A stretch of DNA of 64,000 nt from Carettochelys insculpta (GCF_033958435.1 NC_134137.1:122176001-122240000); one strand, 5' to 3'. Shown: positions 45,656 through 57,154, numbered from the stretch's first letter. Numbers and translations: made by a program. The notes: generated by a model not told the origin, from the letters alone.

Positions 45656-46084
45656 GGCTGCATCTACACAGAGCTAGGCTGCCGGCAGCGAGATGCAAAG
45701 GAGGGGTCTTGAAAATGCAAATAGAACTCATTTGCATATCTGCCTGGCTAATTTGCATAGTTGCGTGAGATCGCCCTGCTGGCAGAAGCTACTGCCAGCA
45801 GAAAACAAGGCGTGTAGACGTGGTTCGGTCAGCGAAAACTCCCTTTGTCGGCAGCCCCTTATGCCTGGAAAAAATCAGGCATAAGGGGCTGTCGACAAAG
45901 GGAGTTTTTGTCGGCAGAACCACATCTACGCAGATTGTTTTCTGCTGGCAGCAGCTTCTGCTGGGCAATCTTACACAATTATGCAAATTAGACATGCAGA
46001 TATGCAAATGAGCATTTATTTGCATTTTTGAGACCTCTCCTTTGCATCTCGCTTCTAGCAGCATGGCTCCATGGAGACGCAGCC
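45656..46084. mobile_element. Palindromic foldback MITE with six octamer motifs
   Basis: GGCTGCATCTACACAGAG ... GGAGACGCAGCC, axis near 45870 (CCTTATGCCTG / CAGGCATAAGG). Flanks TCG / TCA. The arms carry six perfect ATGCAAAT/ATTTGCAT octamers (45715, 45730, 45751, 45981, 46002, 46018). No coding. Confidence 0.82.
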
Positions 46085-46502
46085 TCAGTGTCACAATCAG
46101 ATCTGAGATCTAGTTAGATCTGATTTGTGCCCTCTCACAGCACAACACAGACTGAAAGTGGCCAAACTCAGAATTCTTTTTAGTGTGAGGAATTCTCACT
46201 TGGCATAGATCCACCCACCTAGCTGTGCACCACACCCAGGGTGTGCCAGGGATACAGGTGAGGGAAAAGGGACATAGATCATAAATGAGAGGAACTCTGA
46301 TATCATTTGTAAAATATCCCACTTGGATTCTGCATCAGCAAGGCCCAAGAGCTAGCCCTTAAAATTGTAAGTAGGGGATGGTTTCCACAAGCAGAGCAGC
46401 CATGCTTTTTAAATTAAACTGTTTTCATTTACAATATGCAAAATATACATTCTAGGAATGATCCCTGGATCTTCCAGCAATTCAATCCTGTATTTCATAG
46501 TA
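46085..46502. other. No recognised feature
   Basis: Mixed composition; no repeat or protein recognised. Confidence 0.5.
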
Positions 46503-46820
46503 CAGGTTAAACCTCCAGCATTCTCTCATCCAGCAACATCTGTAATCTGGCATGATTTTAGTTAGCTGGACAACCACTTCTTATGGGTGTGGTCAAATTT
46601 CCCGTAGTCCCATAAAGTGTTACCAGATACCAGTCCTGGCTCTCAGTGTTCTGTGCTGTTATTTAGCTGCAATTTACCCCCAAACGTCTTCTAAGAGCCC
46701 AGTAAGCAGTGGAAGTGTTGGCAATGCTGCTAGACAACAATGACCTCCTGTAATCTAGCAAATTCTTTCATTCAACACTGGTCAGGTCCTAAGGGTGCCG
46801 AACTAGAGAGGTTCAACCTG
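46503..46820 (-). mobile_element. Tigger-like MITE, copy 2
   Basis: CAGGTTAAACCTCCAGC ... GCCGAACTAGAGAGGTTCAACCTG within TA on both sides (46501-46502, 46821-46822). Reverse orientation relative to 42172-42476. Confidence 0.87.
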
Positions 46821-49381
46821 TACTTAATATTCGCTTTGTAGGTTGAAAGGAGATGGACAAATTGAAAGGTGATGGACTATCAGGTATTTTCAGTCTGCTA
46901 AAACCATTCTGTGCTGCATTAATTGTGCAAAGTGACCTTATAAGACCCAAAGTATGTAAGACCTTAAGGGCCCCTCAGTGTCTATAGGCAGAGGGCCCAT
47001 TACACTGTAACTCACATCAGACCCGACATATTCACTTCCCACAACACACTGTTGTCATACTATGTCTCTAAAACGTGTCATGCAAAGTACGATGTTATTG
47101 GATGACATGTTTGCCCCCCCCAAAATAACTGAGTGATGGATGTATGGGTTGTGTATAAGAAGTCTTATATGTATGTGCTGGAAATATGTTCTTAAAACAT
47201 GTCTGGGAGGCAGTGCACTCACCAAATCTTCCCTGAATGCACGAATGTGGATTTACCCGTCTGACTGGCTTAATAAGATCCAGGGAACAATGAAAATATA
47301 TCAACATATAAGGTAAACAAAGCCATCCAGTGGCACAGGAGATAATAAGCACACTGTCTGCACCCTACGAAGGCTTTCTGGTTCTTGAGGCAAAGACAAT
47401 GGACCATGGGAAAACACAAGGGGAGAACAAAAGAACATTCTAGGTATCCATCCCTCAGGGAACAAAGGTAATGGTATATCATTCTGTGAGCATTAGATCC
47501 ATTGGCCTGGAGACCTGGAAAAGCTGTAACCCGACGTCAGTGAGAAAACTACTTAGCCACCAGAATGTGTGTTTTGTTTTGGTTGTAGCCTGCCTTACTG
47601 CCACTTAAATTTCTGCTTGTTGTTGATAAATTTATTCTAAGTTTACCACTAAAACTCTCTGTGCTGCTACACTGAAGTAAAGTGGGAGCCCTGAAGTAAA
47701 TAAACAGGTGGGTGTGCACACTGTTTCTTTGGAGGCTGTGAACTTGATTTCTGTAAGTATCCACTAACAGGGATTGGACATTGCAAAGAGACATTTCAGG
47801 GGGAAGTAGAGAACTGGGGTTCAATATATGTTACCAGCAAGGCAAAGTTCAGACTGACAGAGTCTTGAAGAGTTTGCTGGTGAAGTGAACAGAATGCTGT
47901 GGCAGGGAGCTGGCAGGGACTCTACAGTCCAGCAAAGCCCTCATTTTGCTGAGGCAGAGGAAGACCAAAGTAACTCACAGATTTGGGTGTTGTGACCGGG
48001 CACACTGACCCCACACTTAGACTGCAAGGGTTAGCCCTGGTCTCCTAGTTGGTGGTGAACCGGCACCCTGTGTCACTGACTCTAGCTGTGAGGCAACATT
48101 GCCCTGTGCAAGGAGAGCACTGTTACTAACTCTGCCCACGAGGCTGCATTCTCCTGTGCAAAGAGGGCGTTGTTATTGATTCTAGCCACTAAGTCACACT
48201 GCCTTGTGTGAGGAGCATTGTTAGTGACTCTGGCCGTGAGGCCCTGGAGGAACAGGGCTCTGCTGAGTCCAGCTGCCTAGTCTGGTTTGTCCAGGTAGTC
48301 AGGACTGTGGGTGAAGACCCAGACTAGTAAGTCCCATGGGGCCTTACAGGATGCCACCTCTTGAGGGGGCAGCCATAGCAGCCCCATAACAAGTGTCCTG
48401 AACGGAACATCATGGTGGAATAGTCTGCAGGCCTTATGCAGCTTGCTAGCTGACTGAGATTCACACCTTGGGAACTGATAGATTAGATTTGTAATTGATT
48501 CATAGCAAGAAGGCTGGGAACAGTCAGAAAACATTACAGGTTTTTGTTTTCTGCTTGTTTATTTTGGGTAAGGAAATAAAAGGCGGCATAACCATGAGCA
48601 ACAGTGAAACTTGTATGAAATTAGAAACAACTGGAACCTGAACAGGAAGAGGAAGAATGGAAAGCTGTGATAGCCATGCGTGAAAACCAAAAGTAGAAAG
48701 CTGAGATGAGCACCGGAGTGGAAGGCAGAAAAACAACAAGAAGAAGTAACATACTACCAAACTCTGGAAGTAGCGACAGCTGCTCATTAATGAACCATGG
48801 AACTGAATGAGAGGGAAGACCAAGAAAAAGAGAGCATGAAAAGGCAGCATAACCTGAGCTGGTGTGAAAAGTATGGACAGATCCAATATCTCCTAATATT
48901 TCCCCTCTCTCCACGGATCTCTCCGCTATGCCCAGCATATAAAGAATCAGATTGTTATTAAAGAATACCTCACTGCTACTTTTGAAATATTCTGTGATTA
49001 ACTTAAAATCCTGGGAGACAAGGAAGTCCCCACGCTGGCTGCAAGGCTCTCAGGAAAAGCACTGAATACATTTAATGAATTGGAAACTGAACAGTCTTTG
49101 AAGTATGCTGAATTTAAAAAAAAAAAGAAAAGAAAAATTAAAAAAAATGTATTTGCAGAGGTTTCAAATTATCCAATACATGTACAGGCTAAGGTCTAGA
49201 AACTTTGAAAAAGGGTAATAAAATGAGTCACAAAGATGTGGTCTGATGAAAAAGAGGGAAAACAGAGCTGAGAACTGAAACCAGTTATTAGACCTTTTTT
49301 GCACAGGGACATTTCCTGAACATACATTCTGAGGAGGTCAGAGGCCTGTTGATACGGCTGATTCCAAAGTACAAGCTAAAG
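46821..49381. other. No recognised gene; possible LTR-type remnant and tandem repeat
   Basis: 47090-48060 has mixed composition and no clear borders; the body could be an old LTR-type sequence but I found no paired TG...CA ends, primer site or protein. 48064-48250 holds a diverged tandem repeat (next entry). 48541-49380 is AT-rich. Confidence 0.3.
48064..48250 (+). repeat. Diverged tandem repeat, unit about 50 bp
   Basis: GTCACTGACTCTAGCTGTGAGGC, GTTACTAACTCTGCCCACGAGGC, GTTATTGATTCTAGCCACTAAG and GTTAGTGACTCTGGCCGTGAGGC head successive units, each followed by a CTGTGCAAGGAG-like segment. Three full units and a partial one. Confidence 0.75.
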
Positions 49382-49620
49382 CGGTGGTACTCGACCAGGA
49401 GTCTGAGGTCCCTCTGGTGGGCTGCAAGCAGGTTTCAGAGGTTCCGGCAAATGGAGCCAGCATCAAATTTTCTGGGGCTCAAGATAATTGTCCTGCTTGC
49501 TAGACCCTGACACCAGTCCCGGCTTTTATATAGAGAAAAACAGTTGTGGCATGGATGGGACAGGGAGGTTTTTTAGCATGTGGAAAAGACCTCAAAAAAG
49601 AAGAAAGGTTGAGAACCCCT
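49382..49620. mobile_element. hAT MITE
   Basis: Left CGGTGGTACTCGACCAGG, right reverse-complement AGGGGTTCTCAACC. Flanks AGCTAAAG (49374-49381) and AACTAGAG (49621-49628), 6 of 8 identical. Confidence 0.72.
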
Positions 49621-49874
49621 AACTAGAGCATCTATGGAGTGCACATTACGAAGAGAAAGGGAGACCCCAGTGTATCCCTTGAAAAGGGGAGGGCAGTTGA
49701 GATCCCAAATGCTCATTTCCCTGCACCAACAACCCCCTGGCTTTTACATTCATAGATCCCCTTACAAAGGATTGGGTTCATTCAGTTTGAAATTTTCTGT
49801 TTTCATCTTCGATTTTCCTCTTTTTTAAGCCATTCCAACCCCATTTTAATTGTGCCAATTTTATTTCACATTTA

Positions 49875-50583
49875 AGCTGTGTCTACATGTGCATGCTACT
49901 TCGAAGTAGCGGCACTAACTTCGAAATAGCGCCCGTCGTGGCTACACGCGTCGGGCACTATTTCGAAGTTAACTTCGACGTTAGGCGGCGAGACGTCGAA
50001 GTCGCTAACCCCATGAGGGGATCGGAATAGCGCCCTACTTCGACGTTCAACGTCGAAGTAGGGACCGTGTAGACGATCCGCGTCCCGCAACGTCGAAATT
50101 GTGGGGTCCGCCATGGCAGCCATCAGCTGGGGGGTTGAGAGACGCTGTCTCCCCAGCCCGTGCGGGGCTCTATGGTCACCGTGTGCAGCAGCCCTTAGCC
50201 CAGGGCTTCTGGCTGCTGCTGCTGCAGCGGGGGATTCATGCTGCATGCACAGGGTCTGCAACTCGTTGTCGGCTCTGTGGATCTTGTGGTGTTTAGTGCA
50301 AGTGTCTGGGAGGGGCCCTTTAAGGGAGCAGCTGGCTGTTGAGTCCGCCGTGTGACCCTGTCTGCAGCTGTGCCTGGCACCCTTATTTCGATGTGTGCTA
50401 CTGTGGAGTGTAGACGTTCCCTCGCTGCGCCTATTTCGATGTGGTGCTGCGCAACGTCGATGTTGAACATCGACGTTGCCAGCCCTGGAGGACGTGTAGA
50501 CGTTATTCATCGAAATAGCCTATTTCGATGTCGCCACATCGAAATAGGCTACTTCGATGTAGGCTTCACGTGTAGACGTAGCC
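49875..50583 (+). mobile_element. Harbinger-type MITE, family B copy 4
   Basis: 709 bp with TSD TTA (49872-49874, 50584-50586). Starts AGCTGTGTCTACATGTGC, ends GTGTAGACGTAGCC. The 204-codon minus-strand frame covering most of it is an artefact: equivalent frames in the other copies are broken at different places. Confidence 0.9.
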
Positions 50584-51243
50584 TTAATTTCAGATTTCTT
50601 TCTTAAAATGTGTGTTGCTCTTCACAGCAGGAATGTCTCAAGCTCCCTTTTCCTTTTCAAAAACAAGACTTAGACTTATCAGCAACATTATCAAAACAGA
50701 TATATTATCATCTCCCACAATGCACTACACATATTAAAGGGGGATCCAACATTTCGAGATCCAGCATTTCAAACATTTATCCAACATTTCGAGATCCCAT
50801 ATCATTTGCTATTTAGAGATGAGCTGTTCATTTTTGGGCATTTAGACCTTCACTATTTATCAAAAATAATCAGAAGGGTCTTTGAGTTTTTTTTGACTTT
50901 ACAATTTTAGTGTTGGGAGCCACAAAGAAGTCCTTAAAGAGCCACAGGTTGCAGACGCCCTGCCCTAACATGTTAAGCTGAGTGATTTAGAATGAAGAGC
51001 AACAACCAGAACCTAGGATCCTTCTGTCACATACACCCACATGCTCGAGCTGAGCAGATTCCAGACAGAGAGGACAACTGAACCTATAAAACATACTTCC
51101 AATAGCATTCAAATGCTGTAGTTTGTAATCAGTGAAGAATAATAGCACCATACCAGGGAACAGATCAATAAGAACAGGTCTATGCATATAAGATTTTGAC
51201 AGTACAGCTATACCAGTGTACTATTTTGGCAAAGCACTCCTTG
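50584..51243. other. No recognised gene; one hAT end
   Basis: 50909-50967 (GGGAGCCACAAAG ... GCAGACGCCCTG) is the reverse complement of a hAT end like that at 40232 (CAGGGCGTCTGCAACCTGTGG). The partner end is not seen. Confidence 0.45.
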
Positions 51244-53375
51244 GCTATGTCTACAATACATGATGAAGTCGATTTTAAGGCAGTTAGCTTGATTTTACAA
51301 TGTCACCACCTTCCTTGTGAATGCCATTAGGTCTCTAAGGTCAATATAATTACACCGATCATGCAAGTCTGCATAGTGCCAAGTTCAAATTTAAAAGGTC
51401 AGATTAATACTAGTGTAAAAATGGCATTTACTTAAATCCACTTTACTGGCCTCCAGAGGTGCCCCATATGTATCCCACAATGCCCCAAGGGTGTCCACTC
51501 TGGCCACTTCCATCCAGGTGCACAGGAAGTAGGTCACAGGAAGCATGTGAATTTGAATTTGGCACAAGAAAGCCTGCAAAATTGAAGGGGGGCCCTGGGC
51601 ACATTTTGAATTCATTTCTTTATAATCAATACAGCACATGCATCCATGAAAAAATAGCCCCAGCGCAGGGTGATGGCTTCTTCCCTGCACAGGATGTAAC
51701 AGGAGAGACTGAGATTTTTTCCAGCACTGGTACCAGCCTCTGCCCCAGGACGTGGCAGGTAGGCTGCTGGGGTCATGCTTGTATGAGAGGCCAAGAAACT
51801 TCTTTTCTGAGGTTCACATTTGTACAGGAGCAGGTGTCACCAAGCCCCACAGGCACCATGCAGTTGGGGTCTGTCCCCTGCCCAACCACATCACATGGCT
51901 AGCCCCTGACCCAATAAAAACACATGCCTGTGGTGCAGTGCAGACCATGCTTCCAGACAACACCATGTCCTGGCTTGTGCATGGTGAAGGCTCCAAAGGC
52001 AGGAAGGATTTTCAGGGGCTGGCTGTCTCCAGGGCGGAAGTCTCCCTGCTCAGCAAAGATTTCTGGGGGCTGGCTGATGCCAGGAGATGGGGAGTATTCA
52101 CCTGCAGCAAACATTTTCAGGGGCTGGCTGGCTGTCATCAAGGGGAAATCTCTCCCCAGAACAAAGATTTTGGGGTCTGGCTGTCGCGGGGTAGAGGGAA
52201 GTCTGGTGCCTACACAATGCTAACAGGAGCCTTTCTGGGGCTGGCTGGCCCCTCATAGGCCACACAAGCCGGGGAGCCTGATGGCCCCTCAAAGGAAACA
52301 TGATCTGGGGATCTTGGTCTTTCCTATGTTTTGGGCAGGGCAACACACACGGGGTGGAGCAGGGGCTGGCAGAAAGCCCCTGAAGGGACCATGTCAACTG
52401 GTCCTTCAGCTACAACCCTCCATCCACCAATGTATGTGGGGGGCTGGCCCTGAAGTCAATCATATTTGGGGCTAGCCCCCACCCCACCAGAGAAATTCTC
52501 TGAATGGACCATATCAACTGGTCCCTCAGCTTCCAGCCCCGGCCTATGGCGTGAACCATTGTACCAAAGCAAGCTTCAGAAAGTTGGCTTTCTTTCAAGA
52601 AAGCATTTTTTATTTTCAGTGCACAGAACTGTTTCCAATATTATTTGCAGTTCAGCCAGTGAATCTACAGAATGTGATTTTATGTTGGATTAACGGTTAG
52701 TCCTTAGCCTTCTTTCAACTAGTAACTCTCAGGAAACCAAGATGTGTTTAAATTAGCATCCTTGCTTTCCTTCAAAAGCATAAATAAATGACAAAAGAAG
52801 TATAACACAAGCTGTAATCTGTTCCCATAATATTTTCAGATATGTGTTTCATATGCTTTTTGTAAAATCTTTGATAATTCAGTATAAAAGCAAGAGATTT
52901 CAGTTAATTTGATGATCTTTGTTGATGCTTTCTTTCCAACCTTCATTGCTTTCAGTCAATTCTTCCTCAAATGGCTTCCTTAAGACAGGTCATACCATAC
53001 TGTTGTTTCAAATGGGGGACAAGTAGCTGAGGGACCAGTTGACATGGCATAGTCACCTGCGCGATCTGAGAGCACATACACACTATGATTCCCTATTTTT
53101 CCTTCCTTCCTTCTGGAAACATGGCTGTTTGTTTTCCATAACAGGAAATGAGGGCAATGTACTGTGGAAAGATGACATCCGACACCCGCATTTTTTCCCC
53201 ACACTGAACTAGCAGCAAAACCCAGGATGCTCCAGGGCTGAGGGAACTGTGGAATAGGTGCTCACAATGCACTGCTGCAGCAGTTGATCTTTGGCAATTT
53301 AGTGTGGCTGTGCTAACTTGACTTTGTGAGGAGGTGAGGATACTCAAATTCGAATTTATAAAACCCAGTGTTATA
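51244..53375. mobile_element. GC-rich composite, probable non-autonomous Harbinger-like element
   Basis: Left end GGCTATGTCTACAATACATG has the family terminal motif. CCCACAATGCCCC (51476) and a reverse-oriented counterpart (CACAATGCACTGC, 53265) lie near the two ends. The expected right terminus is not present; 53395 starts another foldback. The interior carries tandem units (51995-52215) and repeated TCAACTGGTCC. No protein recognised. The whole-element call is inference. Confidence 0.4.
51995..52215 (+). repeat. Irregular tandem repeat with GGGGCTGGCTG cores
   Basis: AAGGATTTTCAGGGGCTGGC, AAAGATTTCTGGGGGCTGGC, AACATTTTCAGGGGCTGGC and AAAGATTTTGGGGTCTGGC begin units 45-60 bp apart. The 168-codon open frame over it shows KDFxGLA repeats because it translates the array. 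Confidence 0.75.
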
Positions 53376-53394
53376 AAATAAACTTTATCTCATA

Positions 53395-53843
53395 GGCTGT
53401 GTCTACACGGGCATAAATCTTCGAAATAGCCATATTTTGAAGATTACTAATGAGGCGCTGAAATGAATATTCAATTCAGCGCCTCATTAGCATTAGGACA
53501 TTTCCGGCTGCGGCGCTTCCAAAGCACTGCTTTTGAAAGCGCGTGGCTTGGTGTGGCTACATGGGGTTCCTTTTCGAAAGGACCCGCGCTTTTCAAAATC
53601 CCCTTATTCCGATCAGTGAGCGGGATAAGGGGATTTCAAACTGTGCAGGGTTCTTTCAAAAAGGACCCCCGTGTAGCTGCGCCGAGCTGCGCGCTTTTGA
53701 AAGTAGTGCTTCCGAAGCTCCGCAGCCAGAAGCATCCTAATGCTAATGAGGTGCTGAATATTCAATTCAGCGCCTCATTATTAATCTTCAAAATGGCCAT
53801 TAGCACGGCCATTTCGAAGATTTGTGCCCATGTAGGCAAACCC
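53395..53843. mobile_element. Palindromic foldback MITE
   Basis: GGCTGTGTCTACACGGGC ... CCCATGTAGGCAAACCC, 449 bp, with ATA on both sides (53392-53394, 53844-53846). Axis near 53615 (CCGATCAGTGAGCGGG). Arms with CTTCGAAATAGCC, GAGGCGCTGAATATTCAATTC and TTTTCGAAAGGACC blocks. Related to but distinct from family A. Confidence 0.87.
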
Positions 53844-54197
53844 ATAGTGTAGCCATAGGCCTCACATGGCTGCAGCTCACACAGGAAAAATTACACTCCC
53901 TCTGGGAAAGTTTATGTCAGTGTCCCTGCCCAAAATGTAATAGACTATACTGTTAGAAGTACACTTTTGCCAGTATAATTGGATTTACACTAGGGTATTT
54001 TGTCAGCACAGGTGTTTTTGGTCACAAATCACACATCCCATGCCTGACAGACTCTGATATTCCAGGGAAAATTTGTAATGTACACCTGGCCTAAGTCTGA
54101 GTAGACAGCAGCAATTCTGTCCACTACATCTAATATAATTAACAAAATAAACATATCCTCTAATCAGACTGTGTGGTAATATGGATCTAGACTCTGA
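53844..54197. other. No recognised feature
   Basis: AT-rich; no repeat or protein recognised. Confidence 0.5.
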
Positions 54198-54760
54198 GGG
54201 CTTGTCTGCACTACCTCCCTACTTCAAAGTCCCCTTATTCCCATCTGCTCATAGGAATAAGGGGACTTTGAAGCAGCTGGGGTCCTTTCGAAAAGGTACC
54301 CTATCTGGATGAGCCACACGGCGGCGAGCAGCGTAAATTTCGAAGTGCTGCAGCCGCCCACATGCTAATGAGGTGCTGAATATGTATTTCAGGGCTTCAT
54401 TAGTAAACTTCGAAATGGCCATTTGCATGGCCATTTCTAAGTTTTTGGCTAGTGTAGATGTAGCCTATATTAAGCTAATTCCCACCGAGGCAACTCCAAA
54501 GTGTTAAACTTCAAAGTGCTGGCTCCCCAAAATTTTGAGCAGTACAGGGACTTCGAAGTTGCCCAGGCACTTCAAAATAGCAGCAGGTTAGCCACGGCTA
54601 CGCGCGAGCCGGCACTTAGAAGTTTAACACTTTGGAGTTGCCACGGGGGGGAATTAGCTTAATATAGTGTTGCATATGCAGCGCAGCCCTTCATTAACAA
54701 TCTCCCGACACCCTACATACCATCCTCCCTTCGAAGTAGGGAGGTAGTGTAGACACAGCC
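54198..54760. mobile_element. Chimeric foldback element
   Basis: Terminal parts GGCTTGTCTGCACTACCTCC and GGAGGTAGTGTAGACACAGCC (reading outwards, CCTACTTC on both sides) form one TIR pair with TGA outside both. Between them, 54224-54465 is the axis and right arm of family A including its terminus TAGTGTAGATGTAGCC, and 54466-54667 is a separate inverted repeat (TATATTAAGCTAATTCCC / GGGAATTAGCTTAATATA). Confidence 0.65.
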
Positions 54761-55437
54761 TGAAATTTCAGTCTGCTATCTGACACGGATTCCCAAGGTA
54801 TCTTTATATAAAATTCTAATTTTGTACCCTGCACTTGTGACCCAGTCTTCAGTAGTTCAATGTATTCCCCTTCCAGTGAATAAATCTAACTTAAAGAAGG
54901 AAACTGAGAAAAGAAAACCTGAGACCATGGAAACAAAGAACAGAGAAAGGAAGCAAATATACTGTAATCCATCCAGCAAATCATACTTCACTCCTCAGAA
55001 GCATGAGTACTACACATTAAAAAGTGGGGGAGGGAGAGGAAAAGGGACTATTAAAATTAAGATTTAGCTTCTTTTTCATTTCTAACAGTGTATTTTTACA
55101 TTCCACAATTTTCTCTTAAATACTAGCACTGTGCATCTGCTGCAGAATTAATCATTATAACTGTTGGGGGCGGGGGGAGGGGGTTGGAGAATTCTGTGGA
55201 TGATTATGAATTTTGCACAAAACTGAAATGATATCTTGGTGTCTCATACTACACCCCTCTCTCTGAGTCATCCTGGTGCACCATGTGAGTTCCTGATTGT
55301 GGGACATGTACTGAAGCTGGGGAACCTGTCCAAGGAAGGAGAACAGGGGCACTGGATACACAAATTACAAGTCCCGTAAGTCACAGAAGCAACGTTTCTA
55401 AATCAAAATTTCTGTTTTCAGAGTTTTCTGTTTTACA
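54761..55437. other. No recognised feature
   Basis: Mixed composition; a G-rich tract near 55165-55185. Confidence 0.5.
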
Positions 55438-55665
55438 ACAAGAAGTCCACAGTTCTGGCCACAACCTCCATGACTGAAATGATCTTATCAGCTCTGGCCC
55501 TCCTCTTGACTGGGCTCCCTCCTTTTCGTGAGCCTATAAATGTAGACCCTCCTCTGGAACCCCCCACTCATGCATCTGATGAAGCGGGTCTTTGCCCAGG
55601 AAATCTTATGCTCCAAAATATCTGTTAGTCTATAAGGTGCCATGGAACTTCTTGTTGTTTTGGGG
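55438..55665 (+). mobile_element. PLE 3'-tail fragment
   Basis: TGGCCCTCCTCTTGACTGGG ... CTCATGCATCTGATGAAGCG ... TTATGCTCCAAAATATCTG ... GGTGCCATGGAACTTCTTG parallels the reverse complement of 14736-14895. It is a non-coding 3' end only. ACAACAAGAAGTCC at the left and ACTTCTTGTTGTT at the right form an 11-bp inverted pair. Confidence 0.75.
55576..55612 (+). ncRNA. Hammerhead-like core
   Basis: CTGATGA (55576-55582), AGCGGGTCTTTGCCCAG, GAAA (55600-55603), TCTTATGCT. Stem II GGG/CCC retained; stem III weakened. Confidence 0.42.
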
Positions 55666-55691
55666 AAAAATAGTTTTCTTTAAAAAAATTG

Positions 55692-55805
55692 TCTAGTCCA
55701 GTATCCTGTCTTCCAACAGTGGCCTGACCCAGGAGGCCCAAAGAGAATGAACAAAACAGGTGATCCATCCCGTGTCTCCCACTCCCAACTTCTGGAAGAG
55801 TAAAC
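55692..55805. repeat. Interspersed repeat fragment, same as 42671
   Basis: CCAGTATCCTGTCTTCCAAC, AGTGGCCTGACCCAGG, GAATGAACAAAACAGGTGATCC match the 42671 copy over about 80 bp. Confidence 0.55.
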
Positions 55806-56008
55806 AATTAGTTTAATTCAGTATTTCTACCATACACACATCTGGATATAGCAAAGCCAGATCAGCTAGGTTTGATTACATTTATTTTTATTCAATTCCT
55901 TTCATTGTCCATAAAGTGTAGATACTGAATTATTCTAATAGCTGTGCTTTATTTTATTTTCTCAGTAGAGAACAGATAATTTGCTCATTTACTTCACTTT
56001 GTAACAGT

Positions 56009-56248
56009 GGGTGTGTCTACACTAGGAACTAACTTCTAAGTTAGACACTACTTCGAAGAAGCCAGCAGAGAGTCTGCACACATTTTCCCTTACTTTGAAG
56101 TTAGAGAGCCCAACTTTGAAGTCCTTACTCCATTCCCAGGAATAGAGTAGTACCCTATTTCGAAGTTTAACTTGGAAATAGGGTATGTGTAGATGCTCAA
56201 CTTTGAAATAAGCAACTTGGAAGTTATCTTTGTAGTGTAGACAGAGCC
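56009..56248. mobile_element. Short foldback MITE, family G
   Basis: GGGTGTGTCTACACTAGGAA ... TTTGTAGTGTAGACAGAGCC, about 240 bp. Interior CCTTACTCCATTCCCAGGAA; the same layout as 56584 and as the left side of the Harbinger at 30562 (CTTACTCCATTCCTGGGAAT). Confidence 0.78.
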
Positions 56249-56583
56249 ACTATGTAAAAGAGAGTCACTGTCTAGACAAAAGTGAAATTGTGGCTCAAGC
56301 CAAAGCATTCCTGGAGTTTCAGTCCTGAATCTCTTGCTTATTAGACTAGGACAAATCACACGGGTGCAGATTTTCAAGTATGAGTGCTTGTGTATACAGT
56401 TCAGTGGACACAAACCCAATTTTATGTTCACAAAAATCTGAAATTGTGGGCCTCTGTTTGTTTGTGCATATATGCATATTTGACATTTCAGCACTTAACC
56501 TCTCTGTCTCTGCTCTTCCATCTGTAAAATGGAAGTGCTAATACCATATTCAAAGGGATGGACCAAGGATTTTACTACTTAAT
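56249..56583. other. No recognised feature
   Basis: AT-rich; no repeat or protein recognised. Confidence 0.5.
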
Positions 56584-57154
56584 GGGTGCGTCTACACTAG
56601 GAACTAACTTTGAAGTAAATTCTGAAGTTAGGCACTACATTGAAGTAGCCAGCAGAGAGTCTACACACAATTTCCCTACCTTCAAAGTTAACTTGGAAAT
56701 AGGGAGCCCAACTTCAAAGTCCTTACTCCATTCCTGGGAATGGAGTAGTGCCCTACTTCAAAGTAGGGTGTGTGTAGACACTCTACTTCAAAGGCACTTC
56801 GAAATTGACGTGGCTCGTCCAGATGGGGTTCCTTTTCAAAAGGACCCTGGCTACTTCGAAGTCCCCTTATTCCCATCTGCTCATAGGAATAAGGGGACTT
56901 CGAAGTAGCCGGGGTCCTTTCAAAAAGGAGCCCCGTCTGGATGAGCCGCATCAATTTCGAAGTGCCGCGGCCGCCCGCATGCTAATGAGGCACTGAATAT
57001 GTATTTCAGCGCTTCATTAGTAAACTTCGAAATGGCCATTTGCATGGCCATTTCGAAGTTTTTGGCTAGTGTAGACATGGCCAAAGTTCCATACTTCGAA
57101 GTTGTACTTTGAAGTAAGCAACTTCAAAGTTATTTTTGTAATGTAGACACAGCC
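56584..57154. mobile_element. Family G foldback with a family A piece inside
   Basis: GGGTGCGTCTACACTAGGAA ... TTTGTAATGTAGACACAGCC. Within it 56790-57082 is a family A palindrome lacking the outer part of its left arm and ending TAGTGTAGACATGGCC. No TSD seen for either. Confidence 0.72.

Noticed and set aside
47000..48340. Solo LTR of an endogenous retroelement
   Set aside because: No paired TG...CA termini with a TSD, no primer-binding site and no associated protein fragment could be shown.
49896..50510. 204-codon open frame on the minus strand
   Set aside because: It lies entirely in a family B MITE. The other three copies break the same frame at different places and the translation reflects inverted-repeat arms.
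51752..52258. 168-codon open frame with KDFxGLA repeats
   Set aside because: It translates a nucleotide tandem array with variable spacing; no start context or domain.
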